NCBI GenBank assembly: GCA_903886165.1
Contig: CAISLL010000074.1
Coordinates: 1 to 5,671 of the forward strand
Reading direction: 5' to 3'
Length of the DNA stretch: 5,671 bases
Source of the DNA: an uncultured beta proteobacterium
GTDB taxonomy: Bacteria > Pseudomonadota > Gammaproteobacteria > Burkholderiales > Burkholderiaceae_C
Position numbers and translations under genes: made by a program. The first letter of the stretch is position 1; each line of letters begins with the position of its first letter. Shown piece by piece: positions 5,596-5,671 of the stretch. The notes beneath the pieces were generated by a model that worked only from the letters and a program-made list of their open reading frames with translations, did not search any database and was not told the DNA's origin.

Positions 5596-5671
5596 TTAAT
5601 CCATCGCGAGCCACCCGGCGCCACCCCAAGACACCAGCAACTCAAACGCATTGGCACTGAGTTTTACGATG
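5596..5671 (-). CDS. 3' end of an unrecognised minus-strand gene
   Basis: Reading in from the right edge on the minus strand, a frame of 24 codons ends at TAA (5596-5598). It encodes IVKLSANAFELLVSWG followed by GAGWLAMD, a plausible mixed helix and glycine-rich tail. The other frames lack comparable coding character. I do not recognise the family. A 5-bp hairpin (ACCCG/CGGGT, 5567-5580) lies just downstream but lacks a T-run, so it is not a convincing terminator. The lipoprotein promoter begins 66 bases after the stop codon. Confidence 0.45.
   Translation of the reverse strand, partial: IVKLSANAFELLVSWGGAGWLAMD

Noticed and set aside
5529..5663. Plus-strand frame of 44 codons starting at ATG 5529
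   Set aside because: No ribosome binding site, odd composition rich in His, Thr and Arg, and overlap with the better minus-strand 3' end.

Overview
The window looks like chromosomal DNA from a betaproteobacterium, most likely the family Comamonadaceae (Rhodoferax/Polaromonas-like). This rests on high GC with AT-rich gaps, the protein sequences as I recognise them, and a short intergenic element resembling one I remember from that family. It is an inference; no search was run.

Layout: nearly everything is on the minus strand, so transcription runs right to left. From the right edge: the last 24 codons of an unrecognised gene (5596-5671); a gap with a good promoter (-10 TATAAT at 5499-5504) and a structured leader (hairpins within 5408-5448); a 66-aa Ala/Pro-rich lipoprotein (5176-5376) closed by a strong terminator with a UUCG loop (5129-5155); then nhaD, a Na+/H+ antiporter (3708-4994), followed after 7 bases by a GhrB-like D-2-hydroxyacid dehydrogenase (2738-3700). 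A 134-base gap holds an AT-rich probable repeat (2686-2739). Next is rmuC (1233-2603), whose stop overlaps the GTG start of an MFS transporter (55-1236). The MFS gene converges with and overlaps by 13 bases the 3' end of a plus-strand gene (2-67).

How the genes relate: three minus-strand transcription units are likely: the lipoprotein alone, nhaD plus dehydrogenase, and rmuC plus MFS transporter. The pairings suggest shared expression rather than a shared pathway: the antiporter handles ion and pH balance, the dehydrogenase reduces 2-ketoacids, RmuC acts in DNA maintenance, and the MFS protein probably exports small molecules.

There is no gene-free stretch longer than 300 bases, and I see no tRNA, rRNA, CRISPR array, insertion sequence or phage gene. 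I did not find a new multi-gene system. The most interesting unexplained structure is the leader of the lipoprotein gene, with two adjacent hairpins and a U-run before the ribosome binding site.
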